From Candidatus Uhrbacteria bacterium (GTDB lineage: Bacteria; Patescibacteriota; Patescibacteriia; JACQRZ01), in the NCBI GenBank assembly GCA_016206155.1, contig JACQSC010000006.1:1-52567 (forward strand): a stretch of 52,567 bases of DNA, read 5' to 3'. This document shows positions 43,930-52,567 of the stretch, one piece after another. The position numbers and the translations under genes are program-made. How positions within the stretch are numbered: position 1 is the stretch's first letter; every line of letters starts with the position of its first letter. Below the pieces are notes generated by a model, which worked only from the letters and a program-made list of their open reading frames with translations, did not search any database and was not told the DNA's origin.

Positions 43930-46900
43930 CTAAAGATTCTTCTTGAGGATGATGTCCATGATACGCATATCCTGTTCTGCGCTTGATGGCTTCAGGCTGT
44001 CTAAATACTCCTTAAGCGCCATCACGTCGCCATGGCTGAACTTTGAGTCAAGCTGAAGCAGCTTTGCGAGGTTGGGAGTGGAAACGGATTTGATATGTCC
44101 GTCAACTGTTTCACTAAGGTCTTTCATGGTCATGCCCCCCTCGCGGAAAAGGTCAAGCTTCAGGAGATCTGGGTTGATCTTCCCCTCCTTCCCTAATGTT
44201 TTGGCTATCTGCTCAAACGCCTCATGTTTCTGATCGATAGTCATTGACGCGAGGTCAAGCTTTGCCGGCTTCGCTGCTTCAGCACCTGCAGAACCGCTTG
44301 CCGTCTCCGCAACGGGCGCAGGTGCGACAGATGCACTTGCGGGTGCAACTTCGGCAACAGAAGGAGTTGGTACTGGAGTAGAACCGGTAGCTGATTCCAC
44401 TGCCGGTGACCCAGTTGCCACCTCACCGAGCGGAACAGATGCCGTAGCCGGAGCTCCCGCTGGGGGAACACTTATCGACTCGCTTCCCAGCGCTGTTACA
44501 GGCGCACGTGGAACAGGCCGCTCTTCCCAAGAAAGCCACCCATTCCATTCCTCTGCTGGAATGTTGCCTGCGACCCGATCCACGGTTACATGCTTGGCGC
44601 GATACGCTTTGTCAAAAAGTTCATTGAGGTGTTCGGGGTCATAGAAAAGTACCGCACGACGTCCGTTCGTAACGCCTAACGCCCCTTCTTTCACAAGATC
44701 CTTAAACACTTGATAAATTGTTCCTTTATCTGAAGGGCGGAGATCGCTAATTCCCTCGTACTGTTTGAGATATTCTATCTCACCGATGCAAAGTTTGCTT
44801 AAAAGGCTCAACATGGCGTTGGTATCAGATACCCCTTCCGGAATAGGCCGTGAAAGGGCAATACCCTTTACCGATGATTGTGCATTGATAGATTGCTCAT
44901 TGATAATCCCTTGTGTTGCAAGTTTGTCCAAAAACTCTTGTGCCGCGGGATCAATAAGGGGCCTGCCCTGCTCATGGCTAAACGCAAGCGCCTGATCACT
45001 AAACCGTAGTGATGCTGTTGTAATATTCTGCATTTCCGGAAGCGTCGCTCCTTCCACTATAGGTATACCGACTTTCGCTGCTGCTGCTTGTGCTGCTGCA
45101 TTCTCTACCGGTGCAGCGCCTGCCCCAACTCGTGCTCGTGGTGTCTCTGCCGCTGCTCCTCCGCGTGCTGTCGGCGGTGCTGTTTCCGCTGCGCCTTTTG
45201 GTTCTTCTGCTTCAAACCCAAACCACCGATTCCAGCGATCAGGAGAAATTTTTGCCGCGTAATCGTCTGCGGTTGCTACTGCCCAGTCGTGCGCTTCAGT
45301 GGAATAAGCATAATCTTTCGCAAGTTCCCGTGGATCGTATTCAAGTGTTACCGTCCCCGTTGCCTTGTCAAAAGAAAGAAATCCATCCTTGCGCAGATTA
45401 TACATCATATTCAAAAGCGCGCCCTTCTCGTCTACTGACAGCACATTTAATCCATCTTTTGCAAGAGCATCATGTACCGTCCCTGTCATCACCTTACCCA
45501 AAAACTGCATGAGAATATGATCCTCTGCTGAATCTTCTTTCGAAAGCCCCTCACCTACTTTTGATGTAAGATACATTGTGTCATCCTCTTTTTCATAATG
45601 CAGCCCCTCCTTCTCGAATAATTTCATGACGTCTTCGATGCTCGTTTGATCGGCATCTGCCGTAGCTGCTCCAAAAAACGTATCTGCTTGATCTGCAATA
45701 GTCATTTGCTTCAAGGATTCAATGGTTACTTCCTCCATTGGGGGAATATCTGCAGCCGCACCCGCAGGCGGTTCGGCTGCAGGAGGAGCTGCCGGCTCTG
45801 CAGCTGCTGCACCCTCTTCCGCTGCTGGTTCTCCTGCTGGAGGAGCTGCCGGCACGACGGCTTGCGCCTCTGCCGCACCCGCAGGCGGAGAGAAATCAAA
45901 GAACTTTATCAATGAACCGAAAGACTCTTGAATGGTCTTGCCGGCCTCTTTTGCCAATTGCGCCATTTGTTGCGGATGAATGTCTCCAAGGCGTCTTAGA
46001 TGCGCAATGCCCGGAAGCACCACCGCCGCTGTCGTGAGAAGCGCAACGGTGGTAACGCCTTTAATCTTCTTTTCCTTCTGCGCCTTTGCGATATCGCTGC
46101 CCAGTTCTTTTATCGTGCTGTCCAAAAACTTCATGCACTGCTCTGCTTTCTGTTCGGCTTCACCTCCAGTTTCTGCCTCCTCAAATTGGCACACGCCTTC
46201 CGAGGTCTGCACGCTGTATGCCTTGAGCAAAGCCTGATAGCGCGGATCCTGCAAGAGCTCTGTCTTGCCATACAGCGTAACGGCTGAGGAGGCATCAACA
46301 AAACGCTTTTTTATCTCTTCTGGTGGAAGTTGCTCAATACTCTCGGGTGTCAATTGTTCAAAAAGTTTGAATCGCTGCAACAATGGTTTGTCTTTATCAT
46401 AGCTGGGCTGCAGTTTCATCAGCGGAAGCTCTTCGCGTGCCCATTGCAATACATCCCGACTGGCAACACCAACGCCAAGCCCCCTCATGGCAGCAAGTCC
46501 GGCAACTGCCCCAAGGCCTACATCAAGCGCCTTTGCCGCAACGCCGAACGCGCCAAACCCAACGCCAACAAGACCAAGAGCGATCGCGGTGCGGGGCGTC
46601 ATCATCTTTCCGACAAAACGCAAGGTTCCCGCAAGTCGCGGGTCCATGTCTTTTGGAAGCGTGAGGTGCAATTTTTCACCCAAGATCTTCTGTGCGCTCC
46701 ATTCCGAGTTCCATGTATTGAGCGTTTTCCACGCTTTAACAATTGGGTTCTGTTCCTGCCCTCCTGTTTTCTCATGGGCCTTGCTCATCTGGAGAACCTC
46801 ATCCTCTATCAGCATCTCGCGCGCATTGGCATCGCTCATGATAAGTTCACTTGCCGTTTCCGTATATGCCTTATCTGCCGCATCGTACTGATCTTTAAAC

Positions 46901-47193
46901 GATTCATATTCTTGCGTTATTCTTTCCCGCGCAGAACCATCGCGATCAAAAAATTGCCGCAGACCTCCCAGAACTCCTGAAAAACGCCTTTGTTCTTCGA
47001 GGTTCTTTTCCATCGCTTGTTGCGCTGCAATTCTCCGCGCACTCAATTCTTGCGTTCGCTTTCGCAGCTCTTCAATGGACTGTTGGGATGCGTCCACCTC
47101 GGGAACATGCTTTTCCACCTCTCGGGGACTATCGGGAGAAAACGTTATTGATGTAACCGTTGGTTCGGTTGATCGTGTTGTTGTTTTCGGCAT
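43930..47193 (-). CDS. large (1087 aa) protein with coiled coil, Ala/Pro linkers and repeated domains
   Basis: Long ORF; two similar segments ending YDPRELAKDYAYS..ISPDRWNRWFGFEAEEP and YDPEHLNELFDKAY..IPAEEWNGWLSWEERP. Confidence 0.82.
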   Translation of the reverse strand: MPKTTTRSTEPTVTSITFSPDSPREVEKHVPEVDASQQSIEELRKRTQELSARRIAAQQAMEKNLEEQRRFSGVLGGLRQFFDRDGSARERITQEYESFKDQYDAADKAYTETASELIMSDANAREMLIEDEVLQMSKAHEKTGGQEQNPIVKAWKTLNTWNSEWSAQKILGEKLHLTLPKDMDPRLAGTLRFVGKMMTPRTAIALGLVGVGFGAFGVAAKALDVGLGAVAGLAAMRGLGVGVASRDVLQWAREELPLMKLQPSYDKDKPLLQRFKLFEQLTPESIEQLPPEEIKKRFVDASSAVTLYGKTELLQDPRYQALLKAYSVQTSEGVCQFEEAETGGEAEQKAEQCMKFLDSTIKELGSDIAKAQKEKKIKGVTTVALLTTAAVVLPGIAHLRRLGDIHPQQMAQLAKEAGKTIQESFGSLIKFFDFSPPAGAAEAQAVVPAAPPAGEPAAEEGAAAAEPAAPPAAEPPAGAAADIPPMEEVTIESLKQMTIADQADTFFGAATADADQTSIEDVMKLFEKEGLHYEKEDDTMYLTSKVGEGLSKEDSAEDHILMQFLGKVMTGTVHDALAKDGLNVLSVDEKGALLNMMYNLRKDGFLSFDKATGTVTLEYDPRELAKDYAYSTEAHDWAVATADDYAAKISPDRWNRWFGFEAEEPKGAAETAPPTARGGAAAETPRARVGAGAAPVENAAAQAAAAKVGIPIVEGATLPEMQNITTASLRFSDQALAFSHEQGRPLIDPAAQEFLDKLATQGIINEQSINAQSSVKGIALSRPIPEGVSDTNAMLSLLSKLCIGEIEYLKQYEGISDLRPSDKGTIYQVFKDLVKEGALGVTNGRRAVLFYDPEHLNELFDKAYRAKHVTVDRVAGNIPAEEWNGWLSWEERPVPRAPVTALGSESISVPPAGAPATASVPLGEVATGSPAVESATGSTPVPTPSVAEVAPASASVAPAPVAETASGSAGAEAAKPAKLDLASMTIDQKHEAFEQIAKTLGKEGKINPDLLKLDLFREGGMTMKDLSETVDGHIKSVSTPNLAKLLQLDSKFSHGDVMALKEYLDSLKPSSAEQDMRIMDIILKKNL

Positions 47194-47213
47194 ATTGAAG
47201 ACCTCTAATCGGC

Positions 47214-47540
47214 CTAAATAGTAACACCGCCAACCTGGGCAAAAAGCATCCGCTTGGCGCTGACAACCTCCTCCTCATAAAGCTTTGCAAGGTTGGGAAT
47301 GTTCGTTTTTATAAAATCAATGGCTTCGGCTGATTCTTCGCCCTTTTCCGTGACAATTTCTTGAAATTTTTGCAAATTATCTGCGCTCAAAAGTTTTAAA
47401 ATTCTCAGTTGAACAGCTTTCTGAACCATGGTTGCGACTTTTTGCAACAGCTGCGCTTTCTTGTCATCAGAAAGTCCCTGAAGGTTAAGGGCGGTAATAA
47501 TGTTGGCCTCAAGTACCTGGGTATCAGTTAATGTAGGCAT
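47214..47540 (-). CDS. small helical protein, similar to the 22047-22397 product
   Basis: DTQVLEANIITALNLQGLSDDKKAQLLQKVATMVQKAVQLRILKLLSADNLQKFQEIV. Confidence 0.8.
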   Translation of the reverse strand: MPTLTDTQVLEANIITALNLQGLSDDKKAQLLQKVATMVQKAVQLRILKLLSADNLQKFQEIVTEKGEESAEAIDFIKTNIPNLAKLYEEEVVSAKRMLFAQVGGVTI

Positions 47541-47686
47541 ATTACGATCTATATTTTAAGACTCATAGAATCATTATAGCACGAAATCGCGCGTGTCACA
47601 AGGGGTTGGAATGTCCAATTTCATCCCCTTCCAATGTTACCTTATATGTGGTATAATACTTTATATAATAATAGAGATCAAAACCT

Positions 47687-49084
47687 ATGCGAAGAACCGA
47701 ACATATGGCACCTCGCCATGAACAGGAAGACGCGCCAGAGGCAAGACAAGCCACTCCTCAGGAATTAAAGGAGCGCGGGTGGACAGAAAGTGTTCTAAAA
47801 GAAGCTGCAAAACTTCTTGAGTCTGTTGCGAATCGAGGGTGGTTTTCACTGAACATTCCTCGCGCCGCAAGCGATCAACAGGGACAATTAAAGGTTGATT
47901 TGGACGATACCGTTCCGGCAATCGTTGCGTTGCCAAAAAAGGAGCAGTCACGCCTCAAGGAGATAGCCGCTGTTGTTGCGGCTGGAGGAATTACCATCGC
48001 TGCGGCAGGAGGGGTACTCTCTGCGGGAGGGGCTGGTGCGGAAGAATATCGCGAAATCACAACCGAAGCAGGAACGCATACCTATAATTCAGGAGAAAAT
48101 GTTGTGAGCTATAAAGTCACAGTCAATGGAAAGAGCGCGGACATTAAGCCGGCACCAGGATTCTCAAAGGTCATCACAACCGAGGGAACGGGCGATGCAG
48201 CGCGGAAGGTATACGTCTATCGCGCTCTTGAGCCAGTGCCAAGACCATTTACTATTGACGTACCCGCCGGTCAGAGCGCTGAGGTTATCATTGAAACCGA
48301 AACGCAAAAAACAAACGCAATAAATATTACTGGTGGAAAGGGAGAGCTTCAGGTTCATACTACCGAAGGAACTCCGATCCCTGAAAATCTTAACGGCGTA
48401 CTGGCGCTTGAAACTAGTCTTATTTCCACAAAGACAACAAAGGGGGCTGATGCAAGAGAATACAGTATGCCTCTCACCCTTCAACTCCTAGCAAACCGTC
48501 CCGACAAAACAACAGGGGCTGCGCTTGGTTTGTCAGTTGGCGCAGCTATAACTGACAACAAGATGGGAAAGCTAAGTGCTCAGGTGGGCCAGGCGCGATC
48601 AATCATGCAGGGCTTCAAGGTCCTTCCCGGACAAGAGACTGTCTTTTTGCTTTCATGGGATAAGCCGACTGGCACCTTTGGCGCTCATGACCCGTTGAGA
48701 ACAAACGCCTATTTCCTTTCTGCGTATGGAGCAAGCGGGAAAGCAGAGGGCGGATTTACGGCCGATCTTCGGGTGACCGACATACCAAAAAGCACTGCCG
48801 ATACAGAGGTGTTTCTTGGTCTTGGCTTTTCTGCCCGCGGAATGACTCAAACCGGATCAGAGCATCGTATTTTAGACTTCCCGAGAGTAGTGGTTCAATT
48901 TCCTGAATCTCAAGGCGCGCATATGGCATTGGTTGGAGCGCTGGAATCGGATATTGATACTGGTGCGACCGCAGGTCGTGTGGGACTGGAAATACGACCA
49001 TCCATAGCCGGACAAAAAAAGCCATCACGCGCACAAGAAGCGCCGGGCCTGAAACCGAATCCAACAAAACAAACAAAAGAATAA
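47687..49084 (+). CDS. hypothetical protein with one hydrophobic segment and beta-rich C-terminal region
   Basis: 465-aa ORF; EIAAVVAAGGITIAAAGGVLSAGGAGAEEYREITTEAG then beta-type sequence. Confidence 0.75.
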   Translation: MRRTEHMAPRHEQEDAPEARQATPQELKERGWTESVLKEAAKLLESVANRGWFSLNIPRAASDQQGQLKVDLDDTVPAIVALPKKEQSRLKEIAAVVAAGGITIAAAGGVLSAGGAGAEEYREITTEAGTHTYNSGENVVSYKVTVNGKSADIKPAPGFSKVITTEGTGDAARKVYVYRALEPVPRPFTIDVPAGQSAEVIIETETQKTNAINITGGKGELQVHTTEGTPIPENLNGVLALETSLISTKTTKGADAREYSMPLTLQLLANRPDKTTGAALGLSVGAAITDNKMGKLSAQVGQARSIMQGFKVLPGQETVFLLSWDKPTGTFGAHDPLRTNAYFLSAYGASGKAEGGFTADLRVTDIPKSTADTEVFLGLGFSARGMTQTGSEHRILDFPRVVVQFPESQGAHMALVGALESDIDTGATAGRVGLEIRPSIAGQKKPSRAQEAPGLKPNPTKQTKE

Positions 49085-49117
49085 TAATCACCGAATTTCT
49101 CAAACCCCATTCACCTG

Positions 49118-49173
49118 ACGCGCAGTCCGCCCTCGCGATCGCGCCGAAGCTTCGCGAAGGCGGACGGAGCGAT
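49118..49173. repeat. GC-rich palindromic repeat, copy A
   Basis: acgcgcagtccgccctcgcgatcgcgccgaagcttcgcgaaggcggacggagcgat. Confidence 0.85.
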
Positions 49174-49180
49174 AATGTAC

Positions 49181-49426
49181 CTATTTCGGATGCGCGCAAA
49201 TATCGAGAAGAATATAGGTGTCGTTCTCAATCAAAAAATAGAACCGATAATCCCGATCTACACGCGCCTGCCATACATCTTTTCCTTCATTGTATTTCTT
49301 TGCCCGCAAGGATGGATGGCGCAGATCATTGAGAAGATAGCCAACTTGCTTGTAGAACTTATTCTTGATCGTTTTACCGCACCGCTTCAGCGCTCGCTTG
49401 AACTCTGGTGAATACACTACATTCAT
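49181..49426 (-). CDS. RelE/YafQ-like toxin
   Basis: MNVVYSPEFKRALKRCGKTIKNKFYKQVGYLLNDLRHPSLRAKKYNEGKDVWQARVDRDYRFYFLIENDTYILLDICAHPK. Confidence 0.88.
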   Translation of the reverse strand: MNVVYSPEFKRALKRCGKTIKNKFYKQVGYLLNDLRHPSLRAKKYNEGKDVWQARVDRDYRFYFLIENDTYILLDICAHPK

Positions 49427-49659
49427 TGCTCCAGAGATTTTTTAAGTTCCACAACCGATCGAAACGGACCTTTTGTTTTCCCCTTGCGGTAACTCCGAAT
49501 AGCGCCCTCAAGTCGCCGATCAAGTTCCTCGTAAAAATTTTTGTATTTTTTATGGACGCGCAGAAGATCCTCATACTCCTCTTGTGGAATGAGGATAAGA
49601 TTTCCCATCTGAGCCAACTTTTTCGGAATGGTTAATGTAGCAGTTTCCATATCTTCCAC
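49423..49659 (-). CDS. antitoxin partner (AbrB-like start)
   Basis: METATLTIPKKLAQMGNLILIPQEEYEDLLRVHKKYKNFYEELDRRLEGAIRSY; ATGA-type overlap with toxin. Confidence 0.8.
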   Translation of the reverse strand: MEDMETATLTIPKKLAQMGNLILIPQEEYEDLLRVHKKYKNFYEELDRRLEGAIRSYRKGKTKGPFRSVVELKKSLEQ

Positions 49660-49686
49660 TATAGCGTAGCGAAAATGACGCCCATG

Positions 49687-50196
49687 TCAATAGGATTTGA
49701 GCTTCACCTGTCGCGCCGTCCGCCTTCGCGAAGCTTCTGCGCGATCGCGACGGCGGACGGCGCTCACAAGCCAGGAGCTGGATTGGACCTTACCGCCGTT
49801 GCCGACGTTCCAGACCATTTTGATGCCGAGCTTTTTGCAAAGAGCAACTTCCGGCGTATTTGTGGTCATCCGATCGCCGCCATTTACAAAGATACCTGGC
49901 TTCAGCTTTTTCAGGGCTTCACACACGCTCATGTCGGTCGTGCCTTTTTTGTGATTGGTAATAATAACGCGATCGACACCTTTGATATTTTCAATAATCT
50001 CTTTGCGCTGCTCCTGCGGCATGAAGACATAGCCCTTTTTCATGCGGAGCCAATTGTCATTGTTAATAATGACAACAAGCTCGTCGCCCAGCGCGCGCGC
50101 TTCGGCAATCATGCGCACATGACCGATGTGAATTGGGTCAAATCCCCCGCTGATTGCAGCCACGATTTTTTTATTTTTCGATAACGCCTTTTTCAT
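49687..50196 (-). CDS. cytidylyltransferase-like nucleotidyltransferase
   Basis: VAAISGGFDPIHIGHVRMIAEARALGDELVVIINNDNWLRMKKGYVFMPQEQRKEIIENIKGVD. Confidence 0.92.
   Translation of the reverse strand: MKKALSKNKKIVAAISGGFDPIHIGHVRMIAEARALGDELVVIINNDNWLRMKKGYVFMPQEQRKEIIENIKGVDRVIITNHKKGTTDMSVCEALKKLKPGIFVNGGDRMTTNTPEVALCKKLGIKMVWNVGNGGKVQSSSWLVSAVRRRDRAEASRRRTARQVKLKSY
49711..49766. repeat. GC-rich palindromic repeat, copy B (inverted relative to A), encodes a protein C-terminus
   Basis: tcgcgccgtccgccttcgcgaagcttctgcgcgatcgcgacggcggacggcgctca. Confidence 0.85.
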
Positions 50197-50267
50197 AGAT
50201 TGACCAATGGGTTACAAGTAGTAGGATAAGTATAGCATCCTTTGAAGCAAGGTGAAAGGAGGAGTCA

Positions 50268-50516
50268 ATGCTCAAGGCATTGACAAGGCGCCTTATGAAA
50301 AGGGTAGTATATAGTGTGGACGTTGAGGTCGAGCTCGACTTCGATGTCCAGAGACGTCGGATCCAAGTCGTCCCCCATGTGATTGAGGCATACTCCAAGG
50401 AGGATGCGTGCGAGCGGGCTCTCATCATAGAGAAATCCCGCTTCCACGAGCCGCGGCTCGTCGGCGAACCGCGAGTCATTACGGTTCGCAAAGTCGAGTT
50501 TCGGAAAGGATGGTGA
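50268..50516 (+). CDS. hypothetical 82-aa protein
   Basis: Strong ribosome-binding site AAAGGAGGagtcaATG; followed by a terminator. Confidence 0.75.
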   Translation: MLKALTRRLMKRVVYSVDVEVELDFDVQRRRIQVVPHVIEAYSKEDACERALIIEKSRFHEPRLVGEPRVITVRKVEFRKGW

Positions 50517-50536
50517 GGATTGCCACTTTTTTGTTC

Positions 50537-50587
50537 CGCTCTGCTGGTCGGTCCTTCATGGATCCGTCCGGCAGAGCGTTTGTTTTT
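50537..50587 (+). terminator. intrinsic terminator
   Basis: cgctctgc ... gcagagcg followed by tttgttttt. Confidence 0.75.
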
Positions 50588-50626
50588 CCGGTACATGATC
50601 ATTGCACAAATGTGAGGATCGTCACA

Positions 50627-51163
50627 TTAGTGCAATATGGAACGCAGGGCATTCCGTTGCCGCGCGTATGTATCGGTACCTTTGATAACAATGGTTGGCT
50701 CGCTGGACGTCGGTTCTTGAATCTCTTTTTTTACCCGAAGAAAATCTTTGAGAGGTATTGGCGGATGATAATCCTGGCACACTTTTCGCGTACACCGCTT
50801 GCGCGTTCCCAAACGCTTTCGCGCCACTGATTCGGGTGTCTGAAATCGTAACAAAAAAAACGCGGCGTTGTGTCTCTTTGCCATCTCCATCATTCGCTCG
50901 CGATATTCGCGCAGTTTCGGGTTCGCGTCGTAGATAACGCTGATGCCATTTTTGAGCGCTTCTTCCGTAATTGCATCCATGACCGCAAATACGAGGTCAT
51001 GCTCGTGTTGATTTCGCTCCGGTTTTTTGAACATGCTTTTTCGAATCCGATCGCTGTTGAGATGCAAGACATGAAATTCTTTAGAAAATTTGCGCGAAAA
51101 AAACGTCTTCCCGGATCCGGGATATCCCAATGTTGCAAAAAGGATGGGTCTGTCCGTATTCAT
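50627..51163 (-). CDS. P-loop AAA/kinase-like NTPase
   Basis: ILFATLGYPGSGKTFFSRKFSKEFHVLHLNSDRIRKSMF; AISVIYDANPKLREYRERM-type kinase pattern. Confidence 0.85.
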   Translation of the reverse strand: MNTDRPILFATLGYPGSGKTFFSRKFSKEFHVLHLNSDRIRKSMFKKPERNQHEHDLVFAVMDAITEEALKNGISVIYDANPKLREYRERMMEMAKRHNAAFFLLRFQTPESVARKRLGTRKRCTRKVCQDYHPPIPLKDFLRVKKEIQEPTSSEPTIVIKGTDTYARQRNALRSILH

Positions 51164-51164
51164 A

Positions 51165-51917
51165 CTACTCTAAAATTGCATGATACACTTTTTCGAACAC
51201 GCGGGCAAATTCTTTTGGATGATCAGAAAGGTACGGTAAGATGCTATGGTCAGAACCATGAACGATAGTGAGCTCCTTATGCCGTGCCTGCCCCGCGGAT
51301 GCAAGAAGGCGGTCTATGAGCTCACAGGGAACCACATCATCGTTCCGGGCGCCAACAATAAGTAACGACCCATGAAAACGAGAGAGGATATCAAAACTTT
51401 CCGAGTCCTCCCAACTTTGCGGCTGGCGAATAATACGGGTAAAATCCTCATTAAAGTGTGCTGTAAAAGCCGCCCGCGCGTACACGCCCGGAACAAAGAG
51501 AATAAGCGCGCTTGTCGGATATTTTTCCGAAAGGCGAATCGCGGTATCCGCACCCATACTTGCGCCAATGATCGCAAGCGGCGCCTGATGGGTCGTTGTG
51601 TCAATCACGGCGCACGCCTGACCAAGCCGTGCCTTTAGTGAGAAGAAAATGGGGTCAGGCACAAATTCGCTGGGCGAAATTGAGCCAGACCCCATTTTCA
51701 AACTGCTCGTGCTCATATCCCCGCCCGTCTGCCCTGCGCCAATAAAATCAAAAGCAAATGATGCGATTCCGATCTTGGCGAGATGATGGCGGAGCATATC
51801 AAAACGCGCAGATCCATCATCTGATGCACCGTGGATACATACGACCCGCGGATCCACAACTCCCATGGTTGTCCCGCGTAGGATTGTGCCGTGGTACGGT
51901 ACTTCGATATGTCTCAT
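51165..51917 (-). CDS. alpha/beta hydrolase
   Basis: VVCIHGASDDGSARFDML; PLAIIGASMGADTAIRLSE; VPCELID; HGSDHSI. Confidence 0.88.
   Translation of the reverse strand: MRHIEVPYHGTILRGTTMGVVDPRVVCIHGASDDGSARFDMLRHHLAKIGIASFAFDFIGAGQTGGDMSTSSLKMGSGSISPSEFVPDPIFFSLKARLGQACAVIDTTTHQAPLAIIGASMGADTAIRLSEKYPTSALILFVPGVYARAAFTAHFNEDFTRIIRQPQSWEDSESFDILSRFHGSLLIVGARNDDVVPCELIDRLLASAGQARHKELTIVHGSDHSILPYLSDHPKEFARVFEKVYHAILE
51645..51699. repeat. 26-bp-arm imperfect palindrome inside hydrolase gene
   Basis: gaaaatggggtcaggcacaaattcgc tgg gcgaaattgagccagaccccattttc, 23/26 arm matches. Confidence 0.95.
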
Positions 51918-52522
51918 ACTTTTTTTGATCGTGGACGATCGGTACAAAATATTCGCAACAAACCTGCATCTGAACTGTCAAAGCGCGCAAGCCGAATAGT
52001 AAAACGTCCATGAGATACCACGCGTCCATCCTGCGCCTCAACCGCAATTGCGGTACAGCGATGTGTTCCATCAAGAATCGCGATGCAATCAGGAAAGTGG
52101 AATCCGATAATTGTCGTGTCGTCAACGCATCCAATCAGTGACTTTACCTTGTCGTTTGTCCGAACGTCGATACGCTTGTCCCCATCATACGATCGATCCC
52201 CTGTTTCTGGAGGAATTGCAATATCGCTAAACAATGCGATATCCTTTTCTGCCGGACGATACTTTTTCCATCCATTCCATCCGCCGATTGAATAGTGCGG
52301 GATCTCTGTATGCGGATGCTCAATCTCGTATTCAAACCATTCGCGACCCTCAAGACGAAGATCGCCGATCATCATCTGCCGCCAAGCATCCCACGATTCC
52401 CAACCAAAGCCAGAATACACCGGCCGCCAGAGCTCTTCTTCTGCCCGCCGCCATCCATCAAATACTCCGTTCCACGATAGTTGTTTGCCGCGTTCGTTCA
52501 TTATTCCCTCTCTATTACTCAA
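51914..52522 (-). CDS. hypothetical protein, possible ParB/Srx-like fold
   Basis: 202-aa ORF with CIAILDGTHRCTAIA resembling a GxHR-type ParB motif. Confidence 0.55.
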   Translation of the reverse strand: MSNREGIMNERGKQLSWNGVFDGWRRAEEELWRPVYSGFGWESWDAWRQMMIGDLRLEGREWFEYEIEHPHTEIPHYSIGGWNGWKKYRPAEKDIALFSDIAIPPETGDRSYDGDKRIDVRTNDKVKSLIGCVDDTTIIGFHFPDCIAILDGTHRCTAIAVEAQDGRVVSHGRFTIRLARFDSSDAGLLRIFCTDRPRSKKV

Positions 52523-52567
52523 TTTAATTCAAAAATCATTCCGTGCGCCTTTTTCACCGTTTTTCAA

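Noticed and set aside
49131-49146. GCGATCGC (HIP1-like octamer) suggesting cyanobacterial origin
   Set aside because: Only found within the two copies of the GC-rich repeat; gene content does not support a cyanobacterium.
49118-49173. Rho-independent terminator for 47687-49084
   Set aside because: The palindrome has no T tract and is duplicated at 49711-49766 inside a coding sequence, so a dispersed repeat explains it better.
50171-50602. 143-aa minus-strand ORF opposite the 50268-50516 gene
   Set aside because: The plus-strand ORF has a clear AAAGGAGG ribosome-binding site and terminator; the minus ORF has neither.

Overview
52.6 kb bacterial chromosomal window. The style (compact genes, RpoA without a C-terminal domain, AlaRS without a C-Ala domain, several large proteins of unknown family) suggests a Patescibacteria/CPR-type genome; that is inference, no phylogenetic marker search was run. 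Core content: ribosomal operon infA-rpmJ-rpsM-rpsK-rpsD-rpoA-rplQ-rplM-rpsI (rpmJ is missing from the ORF track), alaS, truB, fmt, mnmA, tdk, secD/secF, and an envelope polysaccharide cluster. Accessory content: (1) a ~6 kb segment bounded by ~70-bp inverted repeats, holding a proteasome-fold (Ntn) hydrolase, a LexA-like winged-helix/TM protein with a palindrome inside its putative promoter, and a Type III R-M system, next to an attC-like structured site on one side and a Xer-type recombinase on the other; (2) three adjacent ~550-aa Cys-rich paralogs with Cys-repeat cores, interrupted by a RelE-type TA pair; (3) a SecD with two parvulin-like modules inserted; (4) a repeated two-gene module (small helical protein + ~1000-aa protein); (5) fused and split versions of a VirD4/TraD-like membrane ATPase. 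Repeat content is unusually rich: heptameric (7-bp period) tandem arrays at 11 loci, often as facing inverted pairs and sometimes inside genes; a 136-bp MITE-like element in two copies each abutting a start codon; long palindromes inserted in-frame in truB, mnmA and a hydrolase gene; and a ~50-bp GC-rich repeat in inverted copies flanking a TA pair. No tRNA, rRNA or CRISPR array was recognised.
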